Assembly (NCBI GenBank): GCA_019347575.1
Contig: JAHWKY010000005.1
Span: forward strand, 1-64,000
Direction of reading: 5' to 3'
Source of the DNA: Actinomycetota bacterium
Lineage (GTDB): Bacteria > Actinomycetota > Nitriliruptoria > Nitriliruptorales > Nitriliruptoraceae
Length of the DNA: 64,000 bases
Of this stretch, positions 32,961 to 41,954 are shown one piece after another. Within the stretch, counting starts at the first letter, position 1. Each line of letters begins with the position of its first letter. The position numbers were made by a program, and so were the translations under genes. The notes beneath the pieces were generated by a model. The model ran no database searches. It had not been told where the DNA came from and saw only the letters and a list, made by a program, of their open reading frames with translations.

Positions 32961-34118
32961 TTACCAACGGTGAACTAGGTTAGCCGATTGCGGTTGGGAC
33001 TCATCGGAACCTCGCGCTCGTCCGACCAGGGCGGAGCCGAGCGCGCGGTCGTGGTGATCGGGGTGTCCGAACAGCACGAGGGAGGACATCGCCCGCCGGT
33101 AGTACAGGTGGGCAGGGTGCTCCCAGGTGAAGCCGATGCCGCCGTGGACGTGGATGGTCTCGGTGGCGATCCACGCGGCGCCTTCTGCCGCCGCCGACTT
33201 GGCCGTCGCCGCAGCGAGGGGGAGCGCGGCCGGATCCCGATCGGCGCACCAGAGCCCGTACGCGGTCGCGGCTCGCGCGGCCTCGACGCGGATCAGCATC
33301 TCGGCGCAGCGGTGCTTGATCGCCTGGAAGCTGCCGATCGGGCGACCGAACTGGTGTCGCTCCGTGGCGTACGCGACCGACATCTCCAGGCATCGGGACG
33401 CGACGCCGACCAGCTCCGCGGCCAGGCTCACCGCTGCGACATTGCGCATCTCGAGCAGGAGCGCCCCGGCGTCCGCGACCAGCAGCTGCGCTGGCGTCGA
33501 TCCGAACGCGACCGCTGCCTGCTTGCGGGTGAGGTCGAGCGTCTCGGTGGCCTCGCGGTCCAGCCCGTCCGCGTCGGCATCGACGAGGAAGAGTTCCACC
33601 CGCCCGTCCGGCGAGCGCGCGAAGACCAGCAGCGCATCCGCTGCGATGGCATCGAGCACGGGCCCGGCGTCACCGTCGAGCGCCCACCCGTCCTCGTCCC
33701 TCGCGGTCACGCGGACGTCCTCCGCGTCGTCGCCCAGCGGGAGCACGACGGTCGCGAGGCCGTCGCCGGCCGCGACCCGTCGCAGCGCGTCGCTCGCCAC
33801 CTCGGTCGCGTCGGCGGCGGTCAGGCATCTGACGGCGAGCGCGGCGGTCGTCAGCAGTGAGGGAGCAGCCAGTGTCGCCCCGGCCGCCCCGAGCACCACT
33901 CCGAGCGTCCGCAGATCCTGGCCCCCGCCGCCGAGATGCGCAGGGACCACCAGACCGAACGCGCCGACGTCCACCAGGTGCCGTCGCAACTCGGCATCGA
34001 GCTCGGAGTCCGAGTCCGCCGTCGCCCGGACCGCAGCTTCGGTGGCGTGGCGCGCGAACAGCTCGCGGACGACGGCGTCGAGCTCGCGTTGCTCGTGCGT
34101 CGGCAGCAGCGTCGGCAC
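32961..34118 (-). CDS. Acyl-CoA dehydrogenase, partner-subunit type
   Basis: The 385-residue acyl-CoA dehydrogenase homologue resembles the product at 6931 (TERHQFGRPIGSFQAIKHR in two parts, VHGGIGFTWEHPAHLYYRRA). As there, no helix-G ER base and no YEG motif is seen. No catalytic partner gene is adjacent. The GTG start follows GGGAGG. The last codons (SANLVHRW) overlap an operator-like site. Either its partner is encoded elsewhere, perhaps at 8021 or 10874, or it has another role. Confidence 0.83.
   Translation of the reverse strand: MPTLLPTHEQRELDAVVRELFARHATEAAVRATADSDSELDAELRRHLVDVGAFGLVVPAHLGGGGQDLRTLGVVLGAAGATLAAPSLLTTAALAVRCLTAADATEVASDALRRVAAGDGLATVVLPLGDDAEDVRVTARDEDGWALDGDAGPVLDAIAADALLVFARSPDGRVELFLVDADADGLDREATETLDLTRKQAAVAFGSTPAQLLVADAGALLLEMRNVAAVSLAAELVGVASRCLEMSVAYATERHQFGRPIGSFQAIKHRCAEMLIRVEAARAATAYGLWCADRDPAALPLAAATAKSAAAEGAAWIATETIHVHGGIGFTWEHPAHLYYRRAMSSLVLFGHPDHHDRALGSALVGRARGSDESQPQSANLVHRW
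32972..32989. promoter_or_regulatory. Operator-like dyad, site 6, before the GntR gene
   Basis: On the minus strand this reads AATCGGCTAACCTAGTTC, matching AATCG and ACCTAGTT of sites 4 and 5. It lies in the final codons of the dehydrogenase gene, 26 bases before the regulator's start. It could be an internal promoter operator giving autoregulation. Confidence 0.45.
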
Positions 34119-34139
34119 CGGTCCTCCCGCTCTACGGCG

Positions 34140-34159
34140 ATACGTACAACGTAGTGCTA
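34140..34159. promoter_or_regulatory. Operator-like sequence, site 7
   Basis: ATACGTACAACGTAGTGCTA keeps CGTACAAC and AGT of site 3 (minus-strand reading). It lies between the divergent genes at 34118 and 34203, next to a TATAGAT -10-like element at 34163-34169. It is the weakest of the series. Confidence 0.35.
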
Positions 34160-34202
34160 TCGTATAGATGAATGTTCGGAACCGGGAAACTGGAGGGATC
34201 GC

Positions 34203-35237
34203 GTGACGCAGAACCAGGTAGGCGACTACTCGTTCCAGGCCCTGATCGGCAGCTTCGAGCCGCGGCTCGACGAGCTGCGACCGTGGCTGCCCAAGATGGG
34301 CCTGTCACAGCAGACCGTCTACTTCTACGGCGGCTTCACCGACGCCGACGGCAACCGCTACGCGGTCGAGCGCAAGTTCACCGGTCCGATGACCGCCGGC
34401 GTCTGGCTCATGTCCGACCGCAGCGGCGAGCAGCTGCTCGATCCCGGCACGGTCCGCAGCACCCGAGGCGAGGTGCGTCGCACCTTCGAACCGGGCCGGC
34501 TCCAGTACGCCGATCAGCTCATGGCTCGACTGGGGGAGGAGCTGGCTCCCATCGGGGAGCAGGGACTCGACCTGCTCGTCACCGACGACGACCTGTCGTG
34601 GACGGAGGGGGAGCTGTTCAGCGTCCGCGGCGACCGGCTCGGGCCCGGTGTCCAGATCGCGGCACCCATGGCCGAGGAGACCTTCCTCTACACGAGCCAG
34701 ATCTACCCCGTCACGGGGACCGTCCTCGGCGCCGAGGTCCGGGGCTTCGTCTTCCTCGACCACGGCTACTGGCCCCACGGTCGCGACTGGAAGGAGTCGC
34801 GCATCTTCACCGACATCCAGGTCGGGTGGGGGGTCTTCGCGAACGAGTACACGGACGGAACCATCGAGTGGGGCCACCTGTGCCGGGGGACCGACGGTAA
34901 CTTCACCTTCGGCATCGCGCACGATCAGGACGGGTTGATCGCCCGCGGTACCGACGTCGAGGTGCGGATGGATCTCGACGACGCGTCGTACGTTCCACGC
35001 GCCACGTTCGGTCTCGGAGGCGAGGTGTGGGAGTGGCGGGGTCACGAGAAGGGCCAGCTCAAGCAGTTCAACAACGCCAGGTGGGGCGGCTACCGCGCCC
35101 AGCTCGGTGACACGCGTCGGCGCGGTGACGAGCGCGAACTCGCGCACGGCTTCTCGTGGCTGGAGTGCTTCGCTGACCGCATCCGCTCTGACGAGATCGA
35201 GCCCGTGGACGAACCCGTCGCTGCTGGGGTAGGCTGA
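34203..35237 (+). CDS. Uncharacterised catabolic-cluster protein, paralogue 4 of 4
   Basis: The 344-residue soluble protein is close to the product at 12866 (VYFYGGF, ERKFTGPMTAGVW, RSTRGEVRRTFE, QLMARLGEELAPIGEQ, DHGYWPHGRDWKES, TIEWGHLC, NARWGGYRAQLGDTRRRGD, WLECFADRIRSDEIEP, each stretch also found there). The start is a GTG after GGAGGG. It stands alone between two promoters and precedes the nine-gene transport operon. The function is unknown. Confidence 0.75.
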   Translation: MTQNQVGDYSFQALIGSFEPRLDELRPWLPKMGLSQQTVYFYGGFTDADGNRYAVERKFTGPMTAGVWLMSDRSGEQLLDPGTVRSTRGEVRRTFEPGRLQYADQLMARLGEELAPIGEQGLDLLVTDDDLSWTEGELFSVRGDRLGPGVQIAAPMAEETFLYTSQIYPVTGTVLGAEVRGFVFLDHGYWPHGRDWKESRIFTDIQVGWGVFANEYTDGTIEWGHLCRGTDGNFTFGIAHDQDGLIARGTDVEVRMDLDDASYVPRATFGLGGEVWEWRGHEKGQLKQFNNARWGGYRAQLGDTRRRGDERELAHGFSWLECFADRIRSDEIEPVDEPVAAGVG

Positions 35238-35238
35238 A

Positions 35239-35259
35239 ACATCTAAAGAGGTTAGATGT
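35239..35259. promoter_or_regulatory. Perfect 8-bp inverted repeat before the transport operon
   Basis: ACATCTAA (35239-35246) and TTAGATGT (35252-35259) flank AGAGG. The dyad is AT-rich and 58 bases before the first gene. TTTGAC at 35261-35266 could be a -35. CGATG/CATCG arms follow at 35271-35284. A TetR- or GntR-type dimer site is likely. Confidence 0.6.
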
Positions 35260-35316
35260 ATTTGACGAGTCGATGCACTCATCGAGGTTGGGTGTCCCGG
35301 CCATGACGAGGCGGGT

Positions 35317-36789
35317 ATGACGGCGACCCTCCGACGCACGGCGCTACTCACGCTCGCGTGCGTGGTGGCGGTTGCCTGCGGAGGGACCTACCACCCCGAG
35401 ACACCCGACCAGGCGATCCTGGTCGATGCCGGCGAGGTGGTCGCGGGCGGGCAGGACGATGGGGGGACCGGCGACGACACGAGCACCGCCGGCGGTGAGC
35501 CGTCCGTGGTCAGCCCCACGGGTCCCACGGGCACCACCTCGGGCACGACGGGCGCGGGGTCGACGACCGGAGATACCACCGGCGGCGCAACGGGTGGGTC
35601 GACCGGAGCGTCCTCCACGACCAGCGGCACGACCTCGACGACGGGCTCGAGCACGACCGGGTCGGCCAGCACCGGCGAGGAGGTACGGCCGCAGCGCAGC
35701 GAGATCCGCCTCGGGCTCGTGGCCCCGCTGTCCGGACCCATCGGCCCGATTGGCCGAGCTTGGGCCGAGGCCGCGCAGGCGATCGTCGGTCAGGCCAACG
35801 AGCAGGGTGGGATCGACGGCGTCCCCATCCGGCTGTTCGTCGAGGACGACAAGTTCGACCCGCAGCGAGGACGTCGCCTCATCCAGCAGCTGATCGACGA
35901 GCAGCAGGTGTTCGGCTTCGTGGGGATCCTCGCCCCGGCGACGCTCGAGCAGTCGATCCCCGACATCGAGGCGGCGGGCACGCCGGTGCTGCCCAGCGAC
36001 GGCTCGGCGAACTCGTTCGGGAGCCGCTGGCTGTTCCCCAGTTTCCCCATCTGTGACCGCAACTTCGGCGGGGCGATGGATCACGCCATCGACGCGCGCG
36101 GGACCAAGGACGTGGCGCTGCTGATGGTCACGGTAGGGGCTGCAGATCAGTGCGGTGACCACGTCCAGGCCATAGCCGAGGCCCGTGGCGCGACCGTGGT
36201 GTACCGAGGCAGCGTGTCGCCGGGGGGTTCCGACTGCCAGCCGCAGGTGATCAACGCGCGGAGTCGCGGAGCCGACACGGTCCTGATCCTGGCGGACAAC
36301 CTCGGCATCGTGAAGTGCGTGCGCTTCATGAAGCAGCAGGGCTGGGACCCTCACGTCGGCGTGTCCACCAACATCGTCGACGACCCAGGCCTCTTCGAGG
36401 GCCTAGGCGAGGACGCCGAGGGGATCTTCAGCACGACCCCGTTCGAGACGGTCAACTCGCCCGAGTTCGAGGCGTTGTGCGGACAAGCGCTGCGCCGCTA
36501 CTTCCCGGACTCTCCGCTGCAGTTCTTCTCGATCACCCAGTGCATCGGCGCGCACCTCTTCATCGACACGCTCCGAGCGATCGGCCCGGATGCGACCGGA
36601 GAGGAGTTCGTCGAGTACCTCGAGTCGGCACCGCCGTGGGATCCCGGTGGCCTCGGTCCGGCCTTCGACTACCGCCCCGAACCCAACGAGTACGTCGTGC
36701 ACCTGCCCTTCGACCTCACGCGCGCGGCGGAGGTCAGGGACGGCGAGTGGGTGATCATCTCCGAGCTGTTCCAACCGACCATCCCGTGA
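35317..36789 (+). CDS. Substrate-binding lipoprotein of a Liv-type ABC importer
   Basis: The 490-residue protein has a signal peptide ending in lipobox VAVAC (C21). A low-complexity Ser/Thr/Gly linker (about 45-118) is followed by the type-I periplasmic binding domain (RLGLVAPLSGPIGPIGRAW, split across its first strand; PVLPSDGSANSFGS; FDYRPEPNEYVVH). It would capture the substrate outside the membrane. The linker is unusually long and would hold the receptor away from the membrane. It opens the nine-gene operon running to 45419. Confidence 0.92.
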   Translation: MTATLRRTALLTLACVVAVACGGTYHPETPDQAILVDAGEVVAGGQDDGGTGDDTSTAGGEPSVVSPTGPTGTTSGTTGAGSTTGDTTGGATGGSTGASSTTSGTTSTTGSSTTGSASTGEEVRPQRSEIRLGLVAPLSGPIGPIGRAWAEAAQAIVGQANEQGGIDGVPIRLFVEDDKFDPQRGRRLIQQLIDEQQVFGFVGILAPATLEQSIPDIEAAGTPVLPSDGSANSFGSRWLFPSFPICDRNFGGAMDHAIDARGTKDVALLMVTVGAADQCGDHVQAIAEARGATVVYRGSVSPGGSDCQPQVINARSRGADTVLILADNLGIVKCVRFMKQQGWDPHVGVSTNIVDDPGLFEGLGEDAEGIFSTTPFETVNSPEFEALCGQALRRYFPDSPLQFFSITQCIGAHLFIDTLRAIGPDATGEEFVEYLESAPPWDPGGLGPAFDYRPEPNEYVVHLPFDLTRAAEVRDGEWVIISELFQPTIP

Positions 36790-36805
36790 GCCACGGGAGG
36801 ACACC

Positions 36806-37225
36806 ATGCTGAACCGCTTCCGCCGTCCCATCGTCGACCTCGTCGGTGCCGGGCTGATGGTCGTGGGCCTGCTGTTCGTGCTGGCCGGCTACCTCGGGGT
36901 CCGTGACCAGCAGTCGGTCGTCGAGCAGATCCCCTACCTCGCCAGCGGTGGCATCGGTGGGTTGGCCTTCCTGGCCGCTGGCGCATCGCTGTTGCACCTG
37001 ACGCGTCAGGCGCGGATCGAGGAGCACATCGAGGAGCTCGCGATCCGGCAGGAGGCGATGGAGGAGGCGCTCGAGCACTTCATCCTCGCCGTCAGCGAGT
37101 CCACCGACCTGCAGGTCCCGCTCGACGAGCTGCTCGACCGCCGCCGCCGCGACCGCAACGGTCACGTCAGGGAGCAGATGCCCCAACTGCGGTCGTCCGC
37201 CGTGGCCAGCGACGAGGACGCGTGA
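36806..37225 (+). CDS. Two-span membrane protein with coiled coil, unknown
   Basis: The 139-residue protein has two predicted membrane segments (about 11-31, VDLVGAGLMVVGLLFVLAGY; about 46-66, SGGIGGLAFLAAGASLLHL). A charged helix (about 70-105, rich in Glu and Leu, EEHIEELAIRQEAMEEALEH) follows, probably a coiled coil, with a polar tail. It lies 16 nt after the receptor and overlaps the next gene by 4 nt. I do not recognise a family. An accessory subunit of the importer is inferred from position. Confidence 0.65.
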   Translation: MLNRFRRPIVDLVGAGLMVVGLLFVLAGYLGVRDQQSVVEQIPYLASGGIGGLAFLAAGASLLHLTRQARIEEHIEELAIRQEAMEEALEHFILAVSESTDLQVPLDELLDRRRRDRNGHVREQMPQLRSSAVASDEDA

Positions 37226-38553
37226 AGGTGCGCCGCGCCGGTCTGCTGATCGCCGCCGCCGTGGTCGGCGTGGCGGGACTGCTGCCCGTGGCAGGCACCG
37301 CCCAGACCCCCAAGCTGGCCAGCGGTGTGGCGACGGCGAGCGGTGTCTACGCGCGCTACGCCGACCAGGAGACCTTCTTCCCTGGCGCGACGACCCCGCC
37401 TCCCGACGGCAACTCCATCTTCGCATCGGCGGGTGTGGACCGCACCGGCATCGCGGTTGCGACGGCCGCGATGTCCTACAGCGGGTACATGGAGCTGCTC
37501 GGAGCGATCAACGGTGTCGCCCCGCCGGGCTTCCCCGCGTTGCCTGCCGACACGATCGCTGACAGCGTCCGTGCTCGGGTCGAGGGCGTGCCGCCGAAGG
37601 AGCAGGACGCGTCCGTGGCCGCACAGGAGGGCATCGAAGGTGGCCGGGCGACCGCTCGCCTCGAGGAGGGGCCGATCGCGTCGGCTGTCGCCGTGGGCAC
37701 AGGCGTCGCCGGCCTGCCCGACGTGTCGTTCGACCAGGGTCGCGGCCGAGCTGACGTCGCGGACAGCGGCACCGCGGCGACGAGCGAGTCGCTGGTGGAG
37801 CTCCGCGATGTGGCCATCGGCGGCGCGCTCCACATCGACTCGGTGGTGCTGACGGGAAGCGCGTCCGCCGACGGTGCCCACGGTCAGGCCGACGGGTCGG
37901 TCGTGGTCGACCGCGCCACCGTGGGCGAGACGCCCGTCCTCATCGACGAGACCGGGATCCACGCCGCTGGACAGGACGCCCCACTCGGGGCCGACCCCGT
38001 GTCTGGCGCGCTCGCCGCGGCGGGGATCACCTTCCTGGGGGCGGGGACGGTGACGGAGGAGCCAGGACCCGAGCGTTCGGTCGTCGAGGCGCAGGGTCCC
38101 GCGTTCCGCGTCACCTCGCCCGATGGACACACGGTCGACTACGTCCTCGGCAAGCTGCAGGCCGTCTCCACCTACGTCGCGGCCGAGACCGGTCCGCAGC
38201 CGGCGCCACCGCCAGTGCTCACCGAGCCCGGACCGTCCCCGACCGCCGGACCGGCGGTCGTCACGCCGACGGTCCCACCACCGGCTCGCGGCACGGCGCG
38301 GACGCCGACGACTTCCGGCGTGGCGGCTCCGCCCGCGACGCCCGAGGTCGCGCCTGACGCGAGCGCGCCGCGGTCACCGACCGGTCAGGCGCTCGCGTGG
38401 GACATCGAACCGCTGATCCTGTCCCGCGCGGCAGCCGACGACGAGCCAGCGCGCGTGGACACGCTGTACCTGATCCTGCTGATGGCCGCGGTCCCGCTCG
38501 TCCTCGTTGGCGTCGTGCGACCCTGGCGTGGCTGGCGCTCGGGAGCGGGCTGA
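37222..38553 (+). CDS. Exported, C-terminally anchored protein of unknown function
   Basis: The 443-residue protein has a signal peptide (about 1-28, ending GTAQT), a globular Ala/Gly/Val-rich domain (about 29-315), a Pro/Thr-rich stalk (about 325-390) and a C-terminal membrane segment (YLILLMAAVPLVLVGVV, about 416-432) with a short basic tail. No catalytic motif is seen. Both ends overlap neighbouring genes, so it is made with the importer. A cell-wall-spanning adaptor that passes substrate to the receptor is one possibility. Confidence 0.65.
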   Translation: MKVRRAGLLIAAAVVGVAGLLPVAGTAQTPKLASGVATASGVYARYADQETFFPGATTPPPDGNSIFASAGVDRTGIAVATAAMSYSGYMELLGAINGVAPPGFPALPADTIADSVRARVEGVPPKEQDASVAAQEGIEGGRATARLEEGPIASAVAVGTGVAGLPDVSFDQGRGRADVADSGTAATSESLVELRDVAIGGALHIDSVVLTGSASADGAHGQADGSVVVDRATVGETPVLIDETGIHAAGQDAPLGADPVSGALAAAGITFLGAGTVTEEPGPERSVVEAQGPAFRVTSPDGHTVDYVLGKLQAVSTYVAAETGPQPAPPPVLTEPGPSPTAGPAVVTPTVPPPARGTARTPTTSGVAAPPATPEVAPDASAPRSPTGQALAWDIEPLILSRAAADDEPARVDTLYLILLMAAVPLVLVGVVRPWRGWRSGAG

Positions 38554-40415
38554 TGCTGCAGCTCGCGGTCAGCGGGCTTCCGCTCGGAGGGATGTACGCC
38601 CTCGCGGCGCTCGGCATCGTGCTGATCTACCGCACCACCGGGACGCTGACGCTCGCTCAGGGCGGCATCGCCACCGCGGCCGCGTTCACGTTCGACGCGC
38701 TGTGGACCGACGTGGGCCTGCCGTTCCCGATCGCGGCGCTCGGGGCGCTTGCGGTCGCGGCGATCATCGGCTGGGTCCTCGAGCGGATCATGCGGGTCAT
38801 CGGGCAGGGCCAGGTTCTGGCCCAGGTGATCGCCACGTTGGGTGTCTCGGGGATCCTGCTCTACGTGGTCGGGCAGCTCTTCGGGGCGGAGACGCGCTTC
38901 GTGGACTCGTTCTTCCCCGCGGGAACGGTCACGGTCGTCGGTGTCGCCCTGAACTGGACCCAGATCGCGGTCATCGTCATCGCTGGCCTGCTCGCGGGTG
39001 CGCTGGCGCTCGGACTCGCGCGCACGCGCCTCGGCACCGCGGCGCGTGCCGTCAGCCAGAACCGGCTGGCCGCCCAGCTCGCCGGGATCGACGTGGTACG
39101 CGTCGAGACCGCCTCGTGGGTCACCGGCTCGCTGCTCGCCGGCGTCGCCGGGATCCTGCTCGCTCCGCTGCTCTTCCTCGACACCGTCCAGCTCGCGCTG
39201 TTCTTCGTCGTCAAGCCGTTCGCGGCAGCCGTCGTCGGGGGACTCACCGGTCTCGGGCTGGCGTTCGCGGGTGGGGTCACGCTCGGCGTCATCGAGGGCA
39301 TCGTCAGCCAGTACAGCGTCATCCCCGGGATCACCGAGACGGTTCCGTTCGTCATGATCATCGTCGCGCTGCTGGTGCGCCAACGCATCTCGGCGGACAC
39401 GACCAAGCCCCTGGTCCGCGAGCCCACGGTCCGTCCCGGCAGCGGTTCGCTGTGGCCGGGGTTCGCGCTGCTCGCGGTCGCACTGGTAGCCGTGCCGTTG
39501 CTGGGGGCCGCTGACGTGACGACCCTCAAAACCGCGGCCATCTTCGCGCTGGTGGCCCTGTCCCTCGTCGTCCTCACCGGGTGGGTGGGACAGGTCTCGC
39601 TGGCGCAGATGGCACTCGTCGGGATCGGCGGGTTCGTGGCGGCGGCTCTCGCGACCCGGATCGGTCTGCCGTTCCCCGTGGTGGTCGTCGCCGCACCGCT
39701 CCTGGTCGTGCCGTTCGCGCTGGCGATCGGCATCCCGGCGCTGCGGTTCCGAGGCCTGCTGCTCGCAGTCGTGACGCTCGCGTTCGGTTCGCTCGCGTTC
39801 TACAGCCTGTTCCAGTGGGACGCCTTCACGGGCGGGACGGATGGCCGGCGGCTCCCGCCGCCGGAGGCGTTCGGCATCGAACTCGGCGTCGGCGACCGCT
39901 ACGCGTACCTCGTGATCGTGGTAACAGCCGTCGTCTTCCTGGCGGTCCGCAACCTGGCCCGGTACCGCATCGGCGGGGCGTTGCTCAGCATCCGCGAGTC
40001 CGAGGACGGCGCCGCGTCGCTCGCGATCGGCGTGATGTCGCGCAAGCTGCTGGCGTTCGCGCTGTCCGGTGCGATCGCGGGTCTGGCAGGTGTGCTGCTC
40101 GCCTACGACGTGCAGACGGTGTCGTTCGAGCAGTACAGCCCGTTCGCGTCGTTCAGCGTGTTCGCGCTCGCCGTCTTCGCGGGGATCGAGTCGCTCGCGG
40201 GCGCACTCCTGGCGGGAGTGCTGTTCGCTGCCGCCCCGGTGCTGCTGGAGTTCCTACCGCTGCAGGTGGACGACCAGATCGTCTCGTCCGTGGGGGTCGT
40301 GCTCACGCTGATGCTGCTGCCGGGTGGCTTGGTCCAGCTCGGGCGCAGGCTGCGGACGTCCGCGCTCCGACCGGCACTCGCACAGGTCGCGGGGCTGCTG
40401 AGGTGGTCGAGGTGA
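38553..40415 (+). CDS. Fused LivH-LivM permease
   Basis: The 620-residue polytopic protein contains both branched-chain-type permeases. The LivH-like half (about 1-285) has LPLGGMYALAALGIVLIYRTTG (two stretches) and GVAGILLAPLL. The LivM-like half (about 325-620) has LTGWVGQVSLAQMALVGIGGF and LLSIRESEDGAASLAIG, the site contacting the ATPases. The ATG overlaps the preceding stop (TGATG). Separate LivH and LivM genes are the common form; fusions are known. It forms the translocation channel for the receptor at 35317. Confidence 0.92.
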   Translation: MLQLAVSGLPLGGMYALAALGIVLIYRTTGTLTLAQGGIATAAAFTFDALWTDVGLPFPIAALGALAVAAIIGWVLERIMRVIGQGQVLAQVIATLGVSGILLYVVGQLFGAETRFVDSFFPAGTVTVVGVALNWTQIAVIVIAGLLAGALALGLARTRLGTAARAVSQNRLAAQLAGIDVVRVETASWVTGSLLAGVAGILLAPLLFLDTVQLALFFVVKPFAAAVVGGLTGLGLAFAGGVTLGVIEGIVSQYSVIPGITETVPFVMIIVALLVRQRISADTTKPLVREPTVRPGSGSLWPGFALLAVALVAVPLLGAADVTTLKTAAIFALVALSLVVLTGWVGQVSLAQMALVGIGGFVAAALATRIGLPFPVVVVAAPLLVVPFALAIGIPALRFRGLLLAVVTLAFGSLAFYSLFQWDAFTGGTDGRRLPPPEAFGIELGVGDRYAYLVIVVTAVVFLAVRNLARYRIGGALLSIRESEDGAASLAIGVMSRKLLAFALSGAIAGLAGVLLAYDVQTVSFEQYSPFASFSVFALAVFAGIESLAGALLAGVLFAAAPVLLEFLPLQVDDQIVSSVGVVLTLMLLPGGLVQLGRRLRTSALRPALAQVAGLLRWSR

Positions 40416-41212
40416 TCAGCCCGCCGCTGCTCGACGCACGTGACGTGACCGTCCGGTACGGGGGGGTCACCGCGGTCGACCGCGCGAGCGTCCAGGTCGA
40501 CGGCGGGGAGATCGTCGCGTTGATCGGGCCCAACGGCGCCGGCAAGACCTCGATGTTCAACGCGCTGACCGGTGTCGTCCGTCCGGCATCGGGCACCATC
40601 CGGCTGGGCGGGCTGCGCGTCGACGACTACGCGCCGCACGAGCGCGCCCGACTCGGCATGGGACGCACGTTCCAGCACGCCGAGCTGTTCCAGCGCTTCA
40701 GCCTGCGCGAGAACCTTGTGCTGGCGCACTACGGGGCAGGCCGCAGCGGTCTGATCGCCGGCCTCCTTGGCTTCGCTACCGCCCGCCGCGATCGTGTCGT
40801 GGCCGAGCAACGCGCCGAGGAGTTGCTCGTCGCCACCGACCTGCTCGAGCACGCCCAGACGCCGTGCGCCGACCTGCCCTACGGCCTCCAGCGCATCGCC
40901 ACGGTCGCGCGCGCCCTCGTCGTCCCCCCACGGATCCTGCTGCTCGACGAGCCGAGCGCCGGCCTGGGCCCGTCGGAGTCGGAAGAGCTCGCGGCGACCA
41001 TCACCCGGATCCGCGACCTGCTCCACATCCCGGTGCTGCTGATCGAGCACAACATGGAGCTGGTCATGGGCGTCGCCGACTACGTGTACGTGCTCGACTT
41101 CGGGGTCCCGCTCGCGGAGGGGCGCCCCGATGAGGTCCAGAACGACCCGACGGTGATCCGCGCCTACCTCGGGGCAGACGACGAGGCGGAGGATGACGCC
41201 CTTGTCGGCTGA
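40412..41212 (+). CDS. livG: ABC transporter ATP-binding protein, LivG-like
   Basis: The 266-residue ATPase has Walker A IGPNGAGKTS, the LivG-type signature region ADLPYGLQRIATVARAL in place of LSGGQ, Walker B ILLLDEPSAGL and the H-loop LIEHNMELVM. A GTG at 40412 overlaps the permease stop. A GTG nine bases earlier is also in frame. It pairs with LivF to drive import. Confidence 0.93.
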   Translation: MISPPLLDARDVTVRYGGVTAVDRASVQVDGGEIVALIGPNGAGKTSMFNALTGVVRPASGTIRLGGLRVDDYAPHERARLGMGRTFQHAELFQRFSLRENLVLAHYGAGRSGLIAGLLGFATARRDRVVAEQRAEELLVATDLLEHAQTPCADLPYGLQRIATVARALVVPPRILLLDEPSAGLGPSESEELAATITRIRDLLHIPVLLIEHNMELVMGVADYVYVLDFGVPLAEGRPDEVQNDPTVIRAYLGADDEAEDDALVG

Positions 41213-41954
41213 CGCGGTCACCGAGGTCCTCCCCGAGGCCCCGATGCTGTCGGTGCGCGGGCTGTCGGTGAGCTACGGGCGCACGCGAGCGGTCGTGGAC
41301 CTCGACCTCGACATCGCCCCGGGCGAGACCGTCGCGCTGCTGGGCGCCAACGGCGCGGGGAAGTCGTCGACCCTGCTGGCGCTGTCCGGTGTCGTGCCGT
41401 CGAGCGGGGAGGTCGTCTTCGACGGCGATCGCATCGACGGCCGCCACCCCCACGAGATCGTGCGTGCCGGCGTGATCCAGGTTCCCGAGCAGCGCGCCGT
41501 CTTCCCCGACCTGACCGTCGCCGAGAACCTCGAGATCGGCGGCTTCGCCCACCCCGCGGGTGCCGACCTCGGGGCCGACCTGGCCATGGTCCACGAGGCG
41601 CTGCCACGGCTGAAGGATCTGGCACGGCAGCGTGCCGGCACGCTGTCCGGCGGCGAGCAGCAGATGCTCGTCCTCGCCAAGGCGCTCGTCGGTGGTCCAC
41701 GACTGCTGATGATCGACGAGCTGTCCCTCGGGCTCGCGCCGATCGTCGTTCGTGACCTGTACCGGGTCCTGAGCCAGATCCGTGAGCGTGGCGTGTCGAT
41801 CCTGCTGGTCGAGCAGTTCGTTCCCCTCGCCCTGCGGCTGGCCGATCGGGCGCTCGTGCTGCAGAAGGGTGAGGTCGTCTTCAGCGGCACGGCTGCGGAA
41901 CTTCGGTCGCGACGTGACATCCTTGAGGTCAGCTACCTCGGGGAGCGGACGTGA
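41193..41954 (+). CDS. livF: ABC transporter ATP-binding protein, LivF-like
   Basis: The 253-residue ATPase has Walker A LGANGAGKSS, signature LSGGEQQMLVLAKAL, Walker B LLMIDELSLGLAP and the switch region LLVEQFV, all typical of LivF. Its ATG lies 20 nt inside the livG gene. It completes a five-part importer with livG, the fused permease and the lipoprotein receptor. Confidence 0.93.
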   Translation: MTPLSADAVTEVLPEAPMLSVRGLSVSYGRTRAVVDLDLDIAPGETVALLGANGAGKSSTLLALSGVVPSSGEVVFDGDRIDGRHPHEIVRAGVIQVPEQRAVFPDLTVAENLEIGGFAHPAGADLGADLAMVHEALPRLKDLARQRAGTLSGGEQQMLVLAKALVGGPRLLMIDELSLGLAPIVVRDLYRVLSQIRERGVSILLVEQFVPLALRLADRALVLQKGEVVFSGTAAELRSRRDILEVSYLGERT

